A DNA stretch of 64,000 nucleotides from Demequina lutea (GCF_013409005.1 NZ_JACBZO010000001.1:372001-436000); one strand, 5' to 3'. Positions 1-10,239 are shown, numbered from the stretch's first letter. Notes: generated from the letters alone by a model not told the origin. A program made the numbers and translations.

Positions 1-297
1 GCGCAAGTGCGTCACGCGATCGCGGGCGTCGAGGACCCTCCCGGTCCCGACGAGGTCAAGCGCCTCGCCGATCTGATCCTTACCGGAGTATTCCAGGGCG
101 ACCTTGCGTTGGCCCTCGATCGCGCGGGAGCCTTCTGCCGCGTCGTCGCCACGGGTGCGGCTTTCGAGGCCCAGTCGGATGAGGGTCACGCCGACGCTCG
201 CGCTCATCAGTCGACGCTGCGCGCGGCCCAGCTGCTGCGTACGGGAGAGGACCTCGAGCGCTGCGCCGCGCTCTGGCGCAAGGACCTGCTCGAGTAA
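1..297 (+). CDS. C-terminal end of an unrecognised protein (partial)
   Basis: The reading frame is open from the first base and ends at TAA 295-297, giving the last 98 residues of a protein that starts outside the window; the in-frame GTG at 7 is probably internal. Codon choice is strongly G/C at third positions, as in the real genes nearby. The segment looks soluble and mostly helical (for example EVKRLADLILTG and RAAQLLRTGEDLERC), with no membrane segment or signal peptide. I do not recognise the family. It converges with the Nudix gene on the other strand, leaving 179 bases in which I see no further gene. Confidence 0.55.
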   Translation, partial: AQVRHAIAGVEDPPGPDEVKRLADLILTGVFQGDLALALDRAGAFCRVVATGAAFEAQSDEGHADARAHQSTLRAAQLLRTGEDLERCAALWRKDLLE

Positions 298-476
298 TTC
301 TCCGCGGCGATAGCCACTAGGGCGTCACCCGACTCGACCTCGCGTATCCTAGGAGTGACGTCGGGCCGCGGCAGCCCCGGGCTCCAATACCAGCCGCCTC
401 GAGCGGCCTTTGCGCCGACTGGCGCTCCCGGCTCGGCGTCCCTTATCTCTACGCAATCGGGGCGGGCCCCGCGTTG

Positions 477-1451
477 CTACAAGGTGGGTTTGAGCAGGTG
501 CGTCTCTATGGCGACAATCCGTGGATGCCCGTCGTGGTCCATCACATGTGCCACCAGTACGCCACCCGCCGGCAGGAACGGCATCGTGCGTGGAAGAGCC
601 CCCCTCGTCTTGCCAGTGATGCGAGACCGAAGGAGCGCCACCATCGTGGGCAGCGTGGGACGGTGCACGCACACGACGCGGCTGCGCCGCTTGCCAAGCA
701 AGGCAGCGTACGTCGCGGCGGTGGAGTCAGGATGTGTGCGGTGAGCCTCTTCCGTGAGCGACTCGTAACCGCGCACGGGAAGCCCCGCGGCCTGTGCGTA
801 GGGGTTGACCGTTTGCACGCAGCGCACCGCCGCCGACGACACGATCCGAACGGTGCCGAACGCGGCGAAGAGGTCCTTGAGCTGCATGGCGCGTGCGGCA
901 CCGCCCGTGGTGAGGGGTCGACGTTCGTCGGCTCCTTGCCAGGCCTTGCGACGCTGGGCACGCGCGTGTCTCGCCACAATGAAGACCCTGGTCTTCAGCC
1001 GACCCGCAGCATGCTCCTCGATCAGGCGCTCGAGCGGCCTCAGGTCATCATGAAAGGTGATGCGCTCCCTGGCCTCTTCCACCGTGAGCCAAGCAATCTC
1101 GTCGATCTCGTGCTTGGTGGCGGCCTTGACGGGCTCCCGCGCCGATGCGGCGGGGGCGTCGGGCGACGTCTCTTGAGCGGCCCAGTACCGCACCACCTTG
1201 ATCTTCCCGCCGGCGATCGGGTACCGCAGCGTCGGCAGGGGCACGCCGAGGTCGATCGTCACGCGAGTCTCTTCGGCAACTTCCCTCACGGCACACGCGG
1301 GCATCGTTTCGCCGGGGTCGAGCTTGCCCTTGGGCCACGACCAGTCGTTGTAACGCGGGCGGTGAACCGCGAGCACCTCGAGTTGCCCCTCGCGTTCTCG
1401 CCACACGAGGGCGCCCGCCGCGAGCACGGCGTCGGTAGCGAATGTCTTCAC
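477..1451 (-). CDS. mutT1: MutT1-like Nudix hydrolase with C-terminal histidine phosphatase domain
   Basis: 324 residues with two domains. The N-terminal half carries a complete Nudix box at about residues 42-64 (GKLDPGET, then REVAEET), which binds the metal for cleaving nucleoside diphosphate-X bonds. The C-terminal half is a histidine phosphatase-like domain starting at ARHARA (R161-H162). This fusion is the architecture of mycobacterial MutT1, known to act on 8-oxo-dGTP/8-oxo-GTP and on diadenosine polyphosphates; in Mycobacterium it also lies next to ppk. The GTG start at 1451 is chosen because it overlaps the ppk1 stop as GTGA (1448-1451), implying translational coupling, and because the Nudix fold begins right after it. 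A longer frame to 1571 would run through the ppk1 coding region. Cytosolic nucleotide-pool sanitation is the inferred role. Confidence 0.88.
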   Translation of the reverse strand: MKTFATDAVLAAGALVWREREGQLEVLAVHRPRYNDWSWPKGKLDPGETMPACAVREVAEETRVTIDLGVPLPTLRYPIAGGKIKVVRYWAAQETSPDAPAASAREPVKAATKHEIDEIAWLTVEEARERITFHDDLRPLERLIEEHAAGRLKTRVFIVARHARAQRRKAWQGADERRPLTTGGAARAMQLKDLFAAFGTVRIVSSAAVRCVQTVNPYAQAAGLPVRGYESLTEEAHRTHPDSTAATYAALLGKRRSRVVCVHRPTLPTMVALLRSRITGKTRGALPRTMPFLPAGGVLVAHVMDHDGHPRIVAIETHLLKPTL

Positions 1452-4003
1452 TTGCGTGAGGTCCTGCGCTTGGGTTGACGTTCGATGTATATCTCCTGAA
1501 GGTCGCGGAGAGGCTCGCCCCCGCTTCCCATCGTGGTGACGGTCCAGTCGCCGTTCGCCGCGAGCTCCCACGCCGCCACGTCTTCCGACATCGCGAGATC
1601 GATGTTCTCGATCAGGAGCTCACGCTGGTCCGGGTCGGAGATTGAGATGAGCGCCTCGATGCGGCGGTCCAGGTTGCGGTGCATGAGATCGGCGGAGCCG
1701 ATGAACACGATGGGATCGTCGTCGCCCCTGAACGCGAAGACGCGCGAGTGCTCCAGGAACCGACCGAGTACCGATCGCACCCTGATGTTCTCGCTCAGCC
1801 CTGGAACGCCGGGCCTAATGGCGCAAATCCCACGGATGACGAGGTCCACTTGGACGCCGGCCCGAGAGGCGCGATAGAGGGCGTCGATGACCTTCTCGTC
1901 GACCACCGAGTTGATCTTGATCTTGACCCAGGCCTCGCCGCCCTCTCGGGCTCGAGTCGCCTCGGCATCGATCAGATCGATGAGGCCGGCGCGTACGGAG
2001 GTAGGGGCTACCAGGAGGCGACGGAACTTGGCCTTCGGGGCGTAACCCGACAGCTGGTTGAAGAGCTTGGTGAGGTCCGAGCCGACATCGGCGTCCTTGG
2101 TGAGCAGGCCGTAGTCCTCGTAGAGCCTCGCCGTGCGGGGGTGGTAATTGCCGGTGCCGATGTGGCAATACCGGTGCAAGCCATCGTCCTCTTGGCGCAC
2201 CACGAGCAGCAACTTGCAGTGTGTCTTGAGACCCACGAGGCCGTACACCACATGCACCCCAGCCTGCTCGAGCTTGCGGGCCCACGAGATGTTGCGCTGC
2301 TCGTCAAAGCGGGCCTTGATCTCCACGAGGGCGAGCACCTGCTTGCCGTTGCGCGCGGCCTCAATGAGGGCGTCGACGATCGGGCTGTCGCCCGAGGTGC
2401 GATACAGCGTCTGCTTGATCGCGAGCACCCTCGGATCGACTGCGGCCTGCGCCAAGAACGCCTGGACCGACGTCGAGAACGAGTCGTAGGGGTGGTGCAA
2501 CAGGACGTCGGACCGGCTGATGGCGTCGAAGATGTTCTGTTCATCGGCGGTTTCCACTGGCGCGAGCTTGTGGTGAGTCGTAGGGCGGAACGCGGGGAAC
2601 TGCAGCCGCGGCCTGTCGAGGTCCGCCATGACCTCGAGACCACGCAGGTCGAGGGGGGCGGGCAGGTCGTAGACATCCGAATCGGAAATGCCTAGCTCGC
2701 GTACCAAGAGCTCGCGAACCTTGGGGCTCAGACCCTCGGCAACCTCGAGCCGGACCGCGGGGCCAAAGCGGCGCCGCAGGAGCTCCCGCTCCATCGCCTT
2801 GAGGAGGTTCTCCGCATCGTCCTCTTCGACCTCGACGTCTTCGTTTCGCGTGACGCGGAAGGCGTAACTGTTGACGACCTCCATTCCGGGGAAGAGGTAA
2901 TCAAGGTGGGCGGAGATGACGTCCTCGAGCGGCACAAAGCTGCGGGGCTCGTCGGACAGGGTGGATGCGTCGGTGACCTGCGAGGCCTTGCCGTGAGAGT
3001 CGACGGACAGGAAGCGGGGAAGCGTCTCCGGGACCTTGACGCGGGCGAAGTAGTCCTTTCCCGTGTCGGGGTCGCGGATCTCGACGGCAAGGTTGAGGGA
3101 CAGGCCGGAGATATACGGGAATGGATGGGCGGGGTCCACCGCGAGCGGCGTCAGTACGGGGAAGATGTCGGACCGGAAGAGCTTGCGGAGGCGTCCTTGC
3201 TCCGCGTCCTCAAGGTCCTCGTGGCGCGCCAGGTGAATGCCCTCGGCCGCCATGGCGGGGCGCACGTCGTCGTGGAAGACCCTGGCGTGCCTATCCATGA
3301 GCTCGTGGGCGTTGTCCGTCAGCATCTCTACGAGGCGGGTGGGGCTCATTCCCGTCGCACTCGGCACGGCGAATCCTGCCGCAATGCGACGCTTGAGGCC
3401 CGCGACGCGCACCATAAAGAATTCGTCGAGATTCGACGCGAAGATCGCCAAGAATCGCGCGCGCTCCAGCAGAGGTGTTCGGGGATCCTCCGCGAGTTCA
3501 AGAACGCGTTCGTTGAAGGCGAGCCACGACAGTTCGCGATCGAGGAACCGTTTGGCGGGAAGTGTGTCGTGAGGCTCCTCGTGTGGCTGGACTGGGCTGG
3601 GCATCAAGGGCACCGCGAAGGTCTCTTCGGACGTGGCGATCGCGATGGACTCCGTCGTCGGATCGAGCGGCGACATGGGCCGCTCTGGTTGCCGCGGCTC
3701 CTCGTCATCGGGAACGGGCCAATCCATGGGCGCATACACGGAGGCGGGTGCGGGCGTCGCCGGGGGCGCTGGAGGGGGAGGGGGCTCGGTCTGCTCGCCG
3801 TCCGCGTCCGCTGCCGGAGCGACTGCATCGTGAAGGAGATGCGACACGTGATCGGGAATCGGCCTGGTAAGCGCGGGTCCCACACCCGACGAGATGACGT
3901 CGGCCACTCCAAAACCGATGTCGTCCACCAAGGGAACCGCGATCGAGTCGTAGCCAAATTCGCCTTCTGGGTCAGCAGACGTGTCCTCGAGGTGGTTGGT
4001 CAT
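1448..4003 (-). CDS. ppk1: Polyphosphate kinase 1
   Basis: Synthesises inorganic polyphosphate reversibly from ATP. The core starts about 165 residues in with [17 protein letters not shown] and [13 protein letters not shown], the PPK1 N-terminal domain, followed by the head domain and the two phospholipase-D-like C domains. The expected autophosphorylated histidine is H595 in KTHCKLLL, and the second conserved block [19 protein letters not shown] follows, with HRNLDRRIE near the end. The first 150 or so residues form an acidic, Pro-rich extension ([12 protein letters not shown]) lacking in E. coli Ppk, probably disordered. An in-frame ATG at 4045 would add 14 residues; I prefer 4003, though neither start has a textbook ribosome-binding site. 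The downstream Nudix gene overlaps its stop codon. Confidence 0.93.
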   Translation of the reverse strand: MTNHLEDTSADPEGEFGYDSIAVPLVDDIGFGVADVISSGVGPALTRPIPDHVSHLLHDAVAPAADADGEQTEPPPPPAPPATPAPASVYAPMDWPVPDDEEPRQPERPMSPLDPTTESIAIATSEETFAVPLMPSPVQPHEEPHDTLPAKRFLDRELSWLAFNERVLELAEDPRTPLLERARFLAIFASNLDEFFMVRVAGLKRRIAAGFAVPSATGMSPTRLVEMLTDNAHELMDRHARVFHDDVRPAMAAEGIHLARHEDLEDAEQGRLRKLFRSDIFPVLTPLAVDPAHPFPYISGLSLNLAVEIRDPDTGKDYFARVKVPETLPRFLSVDSHGKASQVTDASTLSDEPRSFVPLEDVISAHLDYLFPGMEVVNSYAFRVTRNEDVEVEEDDAENLLKAMERELLRRRFGPAVRLEVAEGLSPKVRELLVRELGISDSDVYDLPAPLDLRGLEVMADLDRPRLQFPAFRPTTHHKLAPVETADEQNIFDAISRSDVLLHHPYDSFSTSVQAFLAQAAVDPRVLAIKQTLYRTSGDSPIVDALIEAARNGKQVLALVEIKARFDEQRNISWARKLEQAGVHVVYGLVGLKTHCKLLLVVRQEDDGLHRYCHIGTGNYHPRTARLYEDYGLLTKDADVGSDLTKLFNQLSGYAPKAKFRRLLVAPTSVRAGLIDLIDAEATRAREGGEAWVKIKINSVVDEKVIDALYRASRAGVQVDLVIRGICAIRPGVPGLSENIRVRSVLGRFLEHSRVFAFRGDDDPIVFIGSADLMHRNLDRRIEALISISDPDQRELLIENIDLAMSEDVAAWELAANGDWTVTTMGSGGEPLRDLQEIYIERQPKRRTSRK

Positions 4004-4161
4004 GGCTCCATGGTGGCATGGCTGCGCGCGCATGGCGAGCGGCAAAGGGACTGGGTGCTGAGGGGCGTGACGCGCGACCGATTACCACGACGGCGCGTCG
4101 TCACGCCGGCCTGGATGCTCGCACACACCGACGGCTAGTGCGACGTGCCGCGGCAAGGCTT

Positions 4162-4800
4162 CTAGGCGCGCACCGGTCGGGTCGCCTCGAGCCCCGCGCG
4201 CGCAAAGCCGATCGCGGTGTCAAGATCGTCGAGCAGGTTTCGCGACAGGTCGGGAGGGCCGTCGGTCGAGCGGCACGCCATGCCCATCGGCAGCGCCACC
4301 GTCAGCGCCGCAACGGCCGCCGCCGCCGCCATGTCGGGCATCGCGTCGTCTGGCCCGACGCCGAGGTCCAGCCTGAGTCGCGACGCGACCGCCACAGACA
4401 GGCGCTGGATGAAGAGGAGTCCCGTGATCGCCACGGTGTGGTTTTCCTGGGACGCCGTCTCGATGAGACGCCGCAGATCGCGAAAGTCGGTGTCAAACCA
4501 TGCGGAGTGCGCGTGCGCCCAGGTGCGCAGCGTGGTGAGAGCGTCGTCCGGCCCGTCCGAGAGTGCCTCCTCGAGATTGGCGGCGAGCACGTCGAACGGC
4601 CAAAAGAGCACGGCCTCCTTGGTGGGGAAGTAGCCAAAGAAGGTGCGCGGTGCGACTCCGGCGCCCGCCGCAATCGCGGCGATGGTGGTGGCCTGGTAGC
4701 CGCGCTCGGCGAAGAGGCTTGTTGCCGATGCGATGAGCGCATCGCGGGTCTCGCGCCTCTTGCTTTCGCGACGTCCCTCGGTGGCCGATGTCATCTGCAC
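4162..4800 (-). CDS. TetR/AcrR-family transcriptional repressor
   Basis: 212 residues, the usual TetR length. The N-terminal DNA-binding domain is plain: TRDALIASATSLFAERGYQATTIAAIAAGAGVAPRTFFGYFPTKEAVL spans about residues 18-65 and contains the helix-turn-helix followed by the FGYFPTKEA block. The C-terminal ligand domain is helical and not family-specific. The gene is divergent from the MMPL exporter, with 109 bases between the chosen starts and a short inverted repeat in that gap, the classic layout for a TetR protein that represses itself and an exporter until a substrate binds. The inducer cannot be predicted. ATG codons at residues 1 and 3 are both possible starts. Confidence 0.88.
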   Translation of the reverse strand: MQMTSATEGRRESKRRETRDALIASATSLFAERGYQATTIAAIAAGAGVAPRTFFGYFPTKEAVLFWPFDVLAANLEEALSDGPDDALTTLRTWAHAHSAWFDTDFRDLRRLIETASQENHTVAITGLLFIQRLSVAVASRLRLDLGVGPDDAMPDMAAAAAVAALTVALPMGMACRSTDGPPDLSRNLLDDLDTAIGFARAGLEATRPVRA

Positions 4801-4824
4801 ATTCTAGGCCGCAACCATGTATTG

Positions 4825-4839
4825 TTGCAGTCAGTGCAA
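4825..4839. promoter_or_regulatory. Candidate TetR operator between repressor and exporter
   Basis: A perfect inverted repeat TTGCA-GTCAG-TGCAA lies 25 bases upstream of the TetR start and 71 bases upstream of the exporter start. Position and symmetry fit an operator, but the arms are only 5 bases and no footprint or second copy supports it. Confidence 0.4.
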
Positions 4840-4909
4840 GTTTCTGAACTCGCTCTGCCTGTCTCATGCGCGACGATGCGCGACCTTTCCCCCTCACTCA
4901 GGAGTCGTC

Positions 4910-7072
4910 GTGGGTTCTCTCTTGCACGCCGTCGGAGCATTCAGCGCCCGTCGCCACTGGCTCGTCATCGGCGTGTGGCTCGCCGTTCTGGCCGGCATCG
5001 GTGCCGCCGCCATCACGTTGCACCAGCCGACCGACGACGCCTTCTCGATCCCAGGAACGCCCTCGGTGCAGACCCTGGAGCAGCTTGGCAAGGAGTTCCC
5101 CGCATCGTCGGGCGCGACGGGTACGGTCGTCATCGCCGCCCCGGCCGGGCAAACGCTGGCCGATCCCGCCAACGCAGCAGCCGTCTCTGAGGCGGTGAGT
5201 GCGCTCGGTGGGCTTCCTAACGTGGCGGCCGTGTCCGACCCGTTCAAGGCGAGGGGCGTCTCGCAGGATAAGTCGATCGCGTACATCACGGTGAACTACA
5301 AGCTGCCGGCCGCCAGCCTCCCCGCCACGACCCTCGACCGGGCCCAGCAGGCGACCGCGCCCATCGCGGCCGCTGGACTCGAGGTCGAATACGCGGGTAC
5401 GGCCTACGTGGCGCAGACCACCCCCGGTGGCGGCATCGGCGAGGCCCTCGGGGCCGTCGTGGCCATCTTCGTCCTCCTCATCACTTTCCGATCCCTGGTC
5501 GGAGCCGTCCTGCCGTTCATGACGGGAATCGCGGCCGTCGGCGCCGGAGTGGGCACGGTGTACGCGCTCACGGGCTTCACGTCCATCGGCTCGACTGCGC
5601 CCATCCTCGCGCTTATGCTCGGGCTCGCGGTGGGTATCGACTATTCGCTCTTCATCGTCGCCAGGCATAGGGCTCAGTTGATTTCGGGGATGAGCGTCAA
5701 CGCCTCGATCGCGAGGGCCATCGGCACGGCGGGCGCGGCCGTGGTATTTGCGGGCTCCACCGTCGTTCTCGCCCTTCTGGCCCTCTTCATCGCGAAAATC
5801 CCGTTCCTCACGGTGATGGGCAACGCGGCGGCTGGCACGGTCGCCCTCGCCGTCGTAGCGGCTCTCACGTTGCTGCCCGCAGTGCTTTCGCTCGCCGGTG
5901 TGCGTATCCTGCCGCGCAAGCTGCGTGCCACCGTGGCGGCTGGGACCCACGTCGAGGCCGAGCCGTCTACGGGCCGCGGCATCTCATTCGTGACCAAGCA
6001 CCCCCTCATCACCGTCGTCGGTGTGGTGGCGATGCTCGGGGCCATCGCGATTCCCGCAGTCGACTTGCGTCTGGGACTGCCTTCCGAGAGGTCTCAGCCG
6101 GAGCAGAGTTCGGCGCGCAAGGGATACGACCTGCTCGCCAAGGGATTCGGCCCCGGCTTCAACGGCCCGATCGTGATCTTGGCCGAGACCACCGATCCGG
6201 CGACGGGAGCAGCCGATGCGGCTGCCGCCGCGGCGCAGGTTGCCAAGCTCGACAACGTGGTCTTCGTCTCGCCGGCGATACCGAGCGCGGACGGAAGCGC
6301 CTACCTCATCCAGGTGATTCCATCGGGCGGGCCCGACTCGGTGGCGACCGAGCAATTGGTGCACCACATCCGCGCGATCACCCCCGCCGGAAGCATCAAG
6401 CTGGGCGTCACGGGCGAGACCGCCATCCGCATCGACGTGTCCGATGGCATTGCTCACGCGCTGCCCATCTACTTGACCGTCGTCGTGGGACTTGCGCTGC
6501 TGCTGCTCGTGATCGTGTTCCGCTCGATCCTGATTCCGTTGAAAGCGCTCGCGGGATTCCTGCTCTCTCTCGCCGCGACCTTCGGCGCGGTGGTCGCCGT
6601 GTTCCAGTGGGGCTGGCTCAAGAGCCTCTTTGGCGTGACCTACAGCGGGCCGATCGTGGCCTTCCTACCGATCCTCACCATCGGCATCCTGTTTGGCCTT
6701 GCCATGGACTACGAGGTGTTCCTGGTGAGCCGCATGCGCGAGGAGCACCTCGCTGGCGCCGAGCCGACACCGGCCATCGTGCAGGGTCACTCGCACTCGG
6801 CGCGCGTGGTGACGGCGGCGGCGCTCATCATGGGCTCGGTCTTCCTCGGCTTCCTGCTCGACAACGACGTCATCATCAAGTCGATGGGCTTCGCCATGGC
6901 GTTCGGGGTCCTGGTGGACGCGTTCGTTGTCCGCATGACGCTGGTGCCCGCCATCATGACGCTGCTGGGCAAGGCCGCCTGGTGGCTGCCGCGTTGGCTT
7001 GGGCGGATCGTTCCGGAGGTTCACCTCGAGGGAGACCCCGACGACGCCGGTGCGCGCGAGCGCGCCGTCTAG
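4910..7072 (+). CDS. MMPL/RND-superfamily exporter
   Basis: 720 residues with two MMPL halves. Each half has one N-terminal helix (RHWLVIGVWLAVLAG in the first), a large extracytoplasmic loop and a five-helix bundle. The conserved helix-4 motifs are present: GLAVGIDYSLFIVARHR in the first half and GLAMDYEVFLVSRMREEH in the second, with the Asp-Tyr pairs that carry proton flux in MmpL proteins. GTG 4910 is chosen because CAGGAG lies 5 bases upstream and the protein there begins directly with a basic, membrane-inserting sequence; the frame upstream to 4817 crosses the putative operator. Substrate is unknown: lipids, siderophores and drugs are all known for the family. Regulation by the divergent TetR gene is inferred. 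Confidence 0.88.
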   Translation: MGSLLHAVGAFSARRHWLVIGVWLAVLAGIGAAAITLHQPTDDAFSIPGTPSVQTLEQLGKEFPASSGATGTVVIAAPAGQTLADPANAAAVSEAVSALGGLPNVAAVSDPFKARGVSQDKSIAYITVNYKLPAASLPATTLDRAQQATAPIAAAGLEVEYAGTAYVAQTTPGGGIGEALGAVVAIFVLLITFRSLVGAVLPFMTGIAAVGAGVGTVYALTGFTSIGSTAPILALMLGLAVGIDYSLFIVARHRAQLISGMSVNASIARAIGTAGAAVVFAGSTVVLALLALFIAKIPFLTVMGNAAAGTVALAVVAALTLLPAVLSLAGVRILPRKLRATVAAGTHVEAEPSTGRGISFVTKHPLITVVGVVAMLGAIAIPAVDLRLGLPSERSQPEQSSARKGYDLLAKGFGPGFNGPIVILAETTDPATGAADAAAAAAQVAKLDNVVFVSPAIPSADGSAYLIQVIPSGGPDSVATEQLVHHIRAITPAGSIKLGVTGETAIRIDVSDGIAHALPIYLTVVVGLALLLLVIVFRSILIPLKALAGFLLSLAATFGAVVAVFQWGWLKSLFGVTYSGPIVAFLPILTIGILFGLAMDYEVFLVSRMREEHLAGAEPTPAIVQGHSHSARVVTAAALIMGSVFLGFLLDNDVIIKSMGFAMAFGVLVDAFVVRMTLVPAIMTLLGKAAWWLPRWLGRIVPEVHLEGDPDDAGARERAV

Positions 7073-7078
7073 AAGGGG

Positions 7079-7109
7079 CGCGTGCGCGCACGCGGAGAGG
7101 AAACTCTCC
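7079..7109. other. Palindrome and hairpin between exporter and PAP2 gene
   Basis: Immediately after the exporter stop is a perfect 16-base palindrome (CGCGTGCGCGCACGCG, 7079-7094), followed by a GGAGAG-GAAA-CTCTCC hairpin with a GNRA-type loop (7094-7109). There is no T-run, so a factor-independent terminator is not certain. The element ends 12 bases before the PAP2 start codon and could influence either gene. Confidence 0.45.
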
Positions 7110-7121
7110 TAGGCTGGTCCG

Positions 7122-7832
7122 ATGACTCGGACCTTCTTTGATCGCATCCGGTCTCCCATGGTCAGGGCCCTGTTTCCGGGGCTGCTGCTCACGGGTGTCG
7201 GGGTTGTTGCCTTCGTGGCCGTGCTCAATCAGTTCCTGGAGAGGGACGACCTCTACTTCGTGGACCAGCCGGTCCTCTCGGGTTTGGCGAGGGAGCGCAC
7301 TCCGTGGCTCACTACGGTGCTCACGTGGGTGACCAACGCATTTGGTCCTGGGATCTTGCCGATCCTGGTGGGGGTCGCGTGTCTCGCGTGGTGGCTGGCC
7401 ACGAAGCAGTGGCGCAACCCGGCGCTCCTGGTGGGGGCGATGGTGACATCGACGGTCATTGCGTTTGTTGTCAAGGCGATCGTGCATCGGCCCCGCCCGC
7501 CCGCCAGCCTGCAGGTGATTCCTGGCCTTGAGACGTCCTTCTCGTTCCCTTCGGGGCACACAGCGGGCGCCGCGACCCTGGTGCTGACGCTCGCCTACCT
7601 GGCATGGAGCGGACCGCGTGGGCGTCGGCGTTTCATGGCGTTGACCGTGGGATCGGTGCTGATCATCGCGCTCGTCGGCGGGTCACGGCTTTACTTGGGC
7701 TACCACTTTGTGACCGATGTCCTCGCGGGAGCGTGCCTCGGCCTGGTGACGCTCGGACTGGTGGTTGCCACCTCGGGCTGGCTTGATTTCAGGCAACGGC
7801 GCCTGACCGCGGCGCCCGGCATCGCCGGCTAG
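7122..7832 (+). CDS. PAP2-family membrane phosphatase
   Basis: 236 residues and about six membrane helices. All three parts of the PAP2 active site are visible: KAIVHRPRPP (KX6RP), PSGHTAG and SRLYLGYHFVTDVLAG (SRX5HX3D). These residues hydrolyse phosphate from lipid phosphates such as phosphatidate or prenyl (undecaprenyl) pyrophosphate on the outer membrane face. No strong ribosome-binding site precedes ATG 7122; TAGGCT 7 bases upstream could be a -10 element for a leaderless message. The stop overlaps the end of the convergent permease pseudogene by 3 bases. The substrate cannot be told from sequence. Confidence 0.88.
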   Translation: MTRTFFDRIRSPMVRALFPGLLLTGVGVVAFVAVLNQFLERDDLYFVDQPVLSGLARERTPWLTTVLTWVTNAFGPGILPILVGVACLAWWLATKQWRNPALLVGAMVTSTVIAFVVKAIVHRPRPPASLQVIPGLETSFSFPSGHTAGAATLVLTLAYLAWSGPRGRRRFMALTVGSVLIIALVGGSRLYLGYHFVTDVLAGACLGLVTLGLVVATSGWLDFRQRRLTAAPGIAG

Positions 7833-8715
7833 CGAGGCAGGCGGAGCGGCCGACGCTCGGTGAGTTGAAACGCGCCCTCGATGGTGGCCGCTAGCCCTAG
7901 CAGTCCCTCGACCGGGCGACCCCACACCTTTCGCTCGAGTTGCTTGGGGAGTTCCCCGTCCTTCGCGATCGCGTAGCTGAGACGCGCGGAGCCGTACAGG
8001 GTGGCGTTGATGGCCGATGCCGTGGAGAGCATCGCGGCGATGGCGATGAGGGTGAAGCCGGCCTGGCCGAGGAAAGGCTTGGCGGCTTCCGCGAGGGCGA
8101 AGTCCTTGGCGTTGACGATGCTCTGCACGTCGAGCGCCCCGACCGTCACGGCGGACACGAGCACGTAAAGGACCATGACGAATCCCACGGCGATGAAGTA
8201 GGCGCGGGGCAGATTGTGCTTGGGGTCGCGAATGTCGTCGGCCGTGTTGGCGATGAGCTCAAAACCCTCGTATGCCAGGAAGATGATCATGCCGCCCGCG
8301 GCAACCTGGATCACGGGCGACCATTGGCCGACCGCGAGCCGTGCAGGGTCGATAGCGAACACGCCGACCACCACGAACACCCCGAGGATCGCGATCTTGA
8401 GCGCGACGATCCAGTTCTCGGCCTTCCCGATGGCTTGGGCGCTCAACAGGTTGAGGCCCCCGGTGATGGGGCCTGGGCCGAAGGCGCGGTTGAGGAACGT
8501 CACCGTTCCGCCCTTGCCCGGGTACGCGAGCGAGAGCTTGACGAGGAGTACGCGGTCAGCAGCGCCACGACGCCCGCGATCGCGAACGCTAGGGGAGTGC
8601 CGCCGTGTGCCAGCTGCACCGCGAGCCCAAGCACCGCGAAGATGCCGCCGCCCACCATGCCGCCCACGCCGATGGCAACGACGGGCCACAGGCCGATCTT
8701 GCCGTCACCCGCCAT
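7829..8715 (-). pseudogene. Decayed APC-family amino-acid permease
   Basis: A permease-like start at ATG 8715 reads MAGDGKIGLWPVVAIGVGG into transmembrane segments 1 and 2 (GGIFAVLGLAVQL, AIAGVVALLTAYS). The frame is then lost near 8543, where the bases fit a one-base deletion changing an expected Tyr-Val-Lys (AYSYVKLSLAYPGKGG) into TCCTCGTCAAG. The homologous protein resumes one frame over as VKLSLAYPGKGGTVTFLNRAFG. It then jumps from TGGLNLL straight to SAQAIGKAENWIVALKI, omitting roughly 60 residues (helices 3-4) expected in this family. The C-terminus also stops soon after KVWGRPVEG, without the last four or so helices. Three independent lesions make a sequencing error an insufficient explanation. 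Confidence 0.8.
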
Positions 8716-8767
8716 GAGCCAATGTCGCCACGCGCGCCGCGCGGGCAGCGGGGTGAAGTGAGTACGG

Positions 8768-10150
8768 CTAGGCGGGCTCGAGGCCCCCGTAGATGGTCGG
8801 CAGGAACTCGGCGACCGTGGGGTGGATCGGCAACCAGGTGGCAAGCGCCGACGCTGGGGCGTCCACGTGCATCAGGAGCGACAGCGCCTGGATGACCTCG
8901 TCTCCGTGTAGCCCGAAGATCGCGGCGCCCACCAGGCGGTCCGCATCGGCGTCAACGACCAAGCGAATCATTCCCGGCGTGATGCCGTCGAGTGCCGCCC
9001 TGGTCACGGAGGCCATCTCGTAGTTGGACACCGTGATGTTGACGCCCGCCGCGCGGGCCTGCGCCTCGGTCATGCCGACGCGGCCGAGCGGCGGGTCGGT
9101 GAAGAGGGCGTAGGTCGGAATGCGCCCCGCGACGGTGCGGTCGCCGCCCGCGAGGTGATCCGCCAGGATCTCGTGGTCCTGATAGCTCGTGTGCGTGAAG
9201 GCGCCGCGGCCGTTCACGTCTCCCACAGCGAAGATGCCGGGGGCGGAAGTCAGGAAGTGCTCGTCGGTGGTGATGTAGCCGCGCTTGTCGGTCGCGACTC
9301 CTACCGTGGCGAGGCCGAGGTCGTCGCTGTTGGGGATGCGGCCTGCGGCCACCAGGATGCGGTCGCAAGAGAGGCGCTCGCCGTCGCCCAGGACCACCAC
9401 GGCGCCGCCGCCGTCGGCCTCGACGCGATCGATGGTGACTCCCGTGCGCACGTCGAGGCCCTCGTCGCGCAGCATCGCCGCAATGGCATCGGACACGTCG
9501 GTGTCCTCGCGAGAAATGATGTGTTCGCCGTGCTCGAGGATCGTCACCTTGGAGCCGAAGCGCGACCACACCTGGCCCAGCTCGAGTCCGATGTAGGAGC
9601 CGCCGATGACGACGAGGTGCCCCGGCGCCTCCTTGAGGTCCAGCAGCGTGTGGTGGTCCAGGAAATCGACGGCGTCGAGGCCCTCAATGGGGGGAGGAAC
9701 GGAGCGTGCACCGGGGTTGAGGATGATGCGGGGCGCCGTCACTGTCTTGTCGCCGAACGTCACCAGGTAGTTGTCGCCGTCCTTGCCGGTGAGGCGAGCG
9801 CGGGCGGTGACGTAACTGATGGTCTCGTGGTTCTCGTAATAGTCCGTCGCGCCGTCGCGCCAGGCGCCGATGATGGAGTCCTTTCGGTCGACGGCCTCGG
9901 CAACGTTGACGGTCACGCCGTCGACATGGACGCCGTACGGTGCGGCCGTGCGCGCCGCGTGGGCCGCGTGGGCTGAGGCACGCAGGGCCTTGGTTGGCCG
10001 GCAGCCATCGTTCAGGCAGGTGCCGCCGAAGGGCCCCTCCTGAAACACGGCCACCTTCTCTCCGCGAGCGTCGAGTTTGGAGGCCAGCGACGGGCCCGCC
10101 TGGCCGCCGCCGATGACGATGGTGTCGAACTGGGTGTGATGTAGGGCCAT
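8768..10150 (-). CDS. FAD-dependent pyridine nucleotide-disulfide oxidoreductase (mercuric reductase/RclA-like)
   Basis: 460 residues from ATG 10150. FAD-binding IVIGGGQAG is at the N-terminus and the redox-active pair lies in GGTCLNDGCRPTKA, followed by the NAD(P)H-binding VVIGGSYIGLELGQ, the second FAD motif GIFAVGDV and the C-terminal HPTVAEFLP, whose His-Glu pair is catalytic in this group. The active-site loop differs from lipoamide dehydrogenase and glutathione reductase and is closer to the mercuric reductase/RclA branch, but no N-terminal metal-binding domain and no mer genes are present. It may use a quinone or reactive-chlorine-linked substrate; that is a guess. An upstream ATG at 10234 would place a strong hairpin inside the gene, so 10150 is preferred. 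Confidence 0.82.
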   Translation of the reverse strand: MALHHTQFDTIVIGGGQAGPSLASKLDARGEKVAVFQEGPFGGTCLNDGCRPTKALRASAHAAHAARTAAPYGVHVDGVTVNVAEAVDRKDSIIGAWRDGATDYYENHETISYVTARARLTGKDGDNYLVTFGDKTVTAPRIILNPGARSVPPPIEGLDAVDFLDHHTLLDLKEAPGHLVVIGGSYIGLELGQVWSRFGSKVTILEHGEHIISREDTDVSDAIAAMLRDEGLDVRTGVTIDRVEADGGGAVVVLGDGERLSCDRILVAAGRIPNSDDLGLATVGVATDKRGYITTDEHFLTSAPGIFAVGDVNGRGAFTHTSYQDHEILADHLAGGDRTVAGRIPTYALFTDPPLGRVGMTEAQARAAGVNITVSNYEMASVTRAALDGITPGMIRLVVDADADRLVGAAIFGLHGDEVIQALSLLMHVDAPASALATWLPIHPTVAEFLPTIYGGLEPA

Positions 10151-10200
10151 GTGTAAGGAAGCGCCTGGGGACCCCGGGTATTCCCCGGGAGGTGTCAAAT

Positions 10201-10225
10201 GCGGCGGCCCCCGTGGGGCCGCCGC
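10201..10225 (-). terminator. Hairpin terminator after the ABC-2 exporter operon
   Basis: A perfect 11-bp GC stem (GCGGCGGCCCC paired with GGGGCCGCCGC) with a 3-base loop sits 15 bases beyond the stop of the ABC-2 permease and before the next gene on the same strand. The following ATTT is short for a canonical intrinsic terminator. Confidence 0.7.
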
Positions 10226-10239
10226 ACCATTCACTTAGA

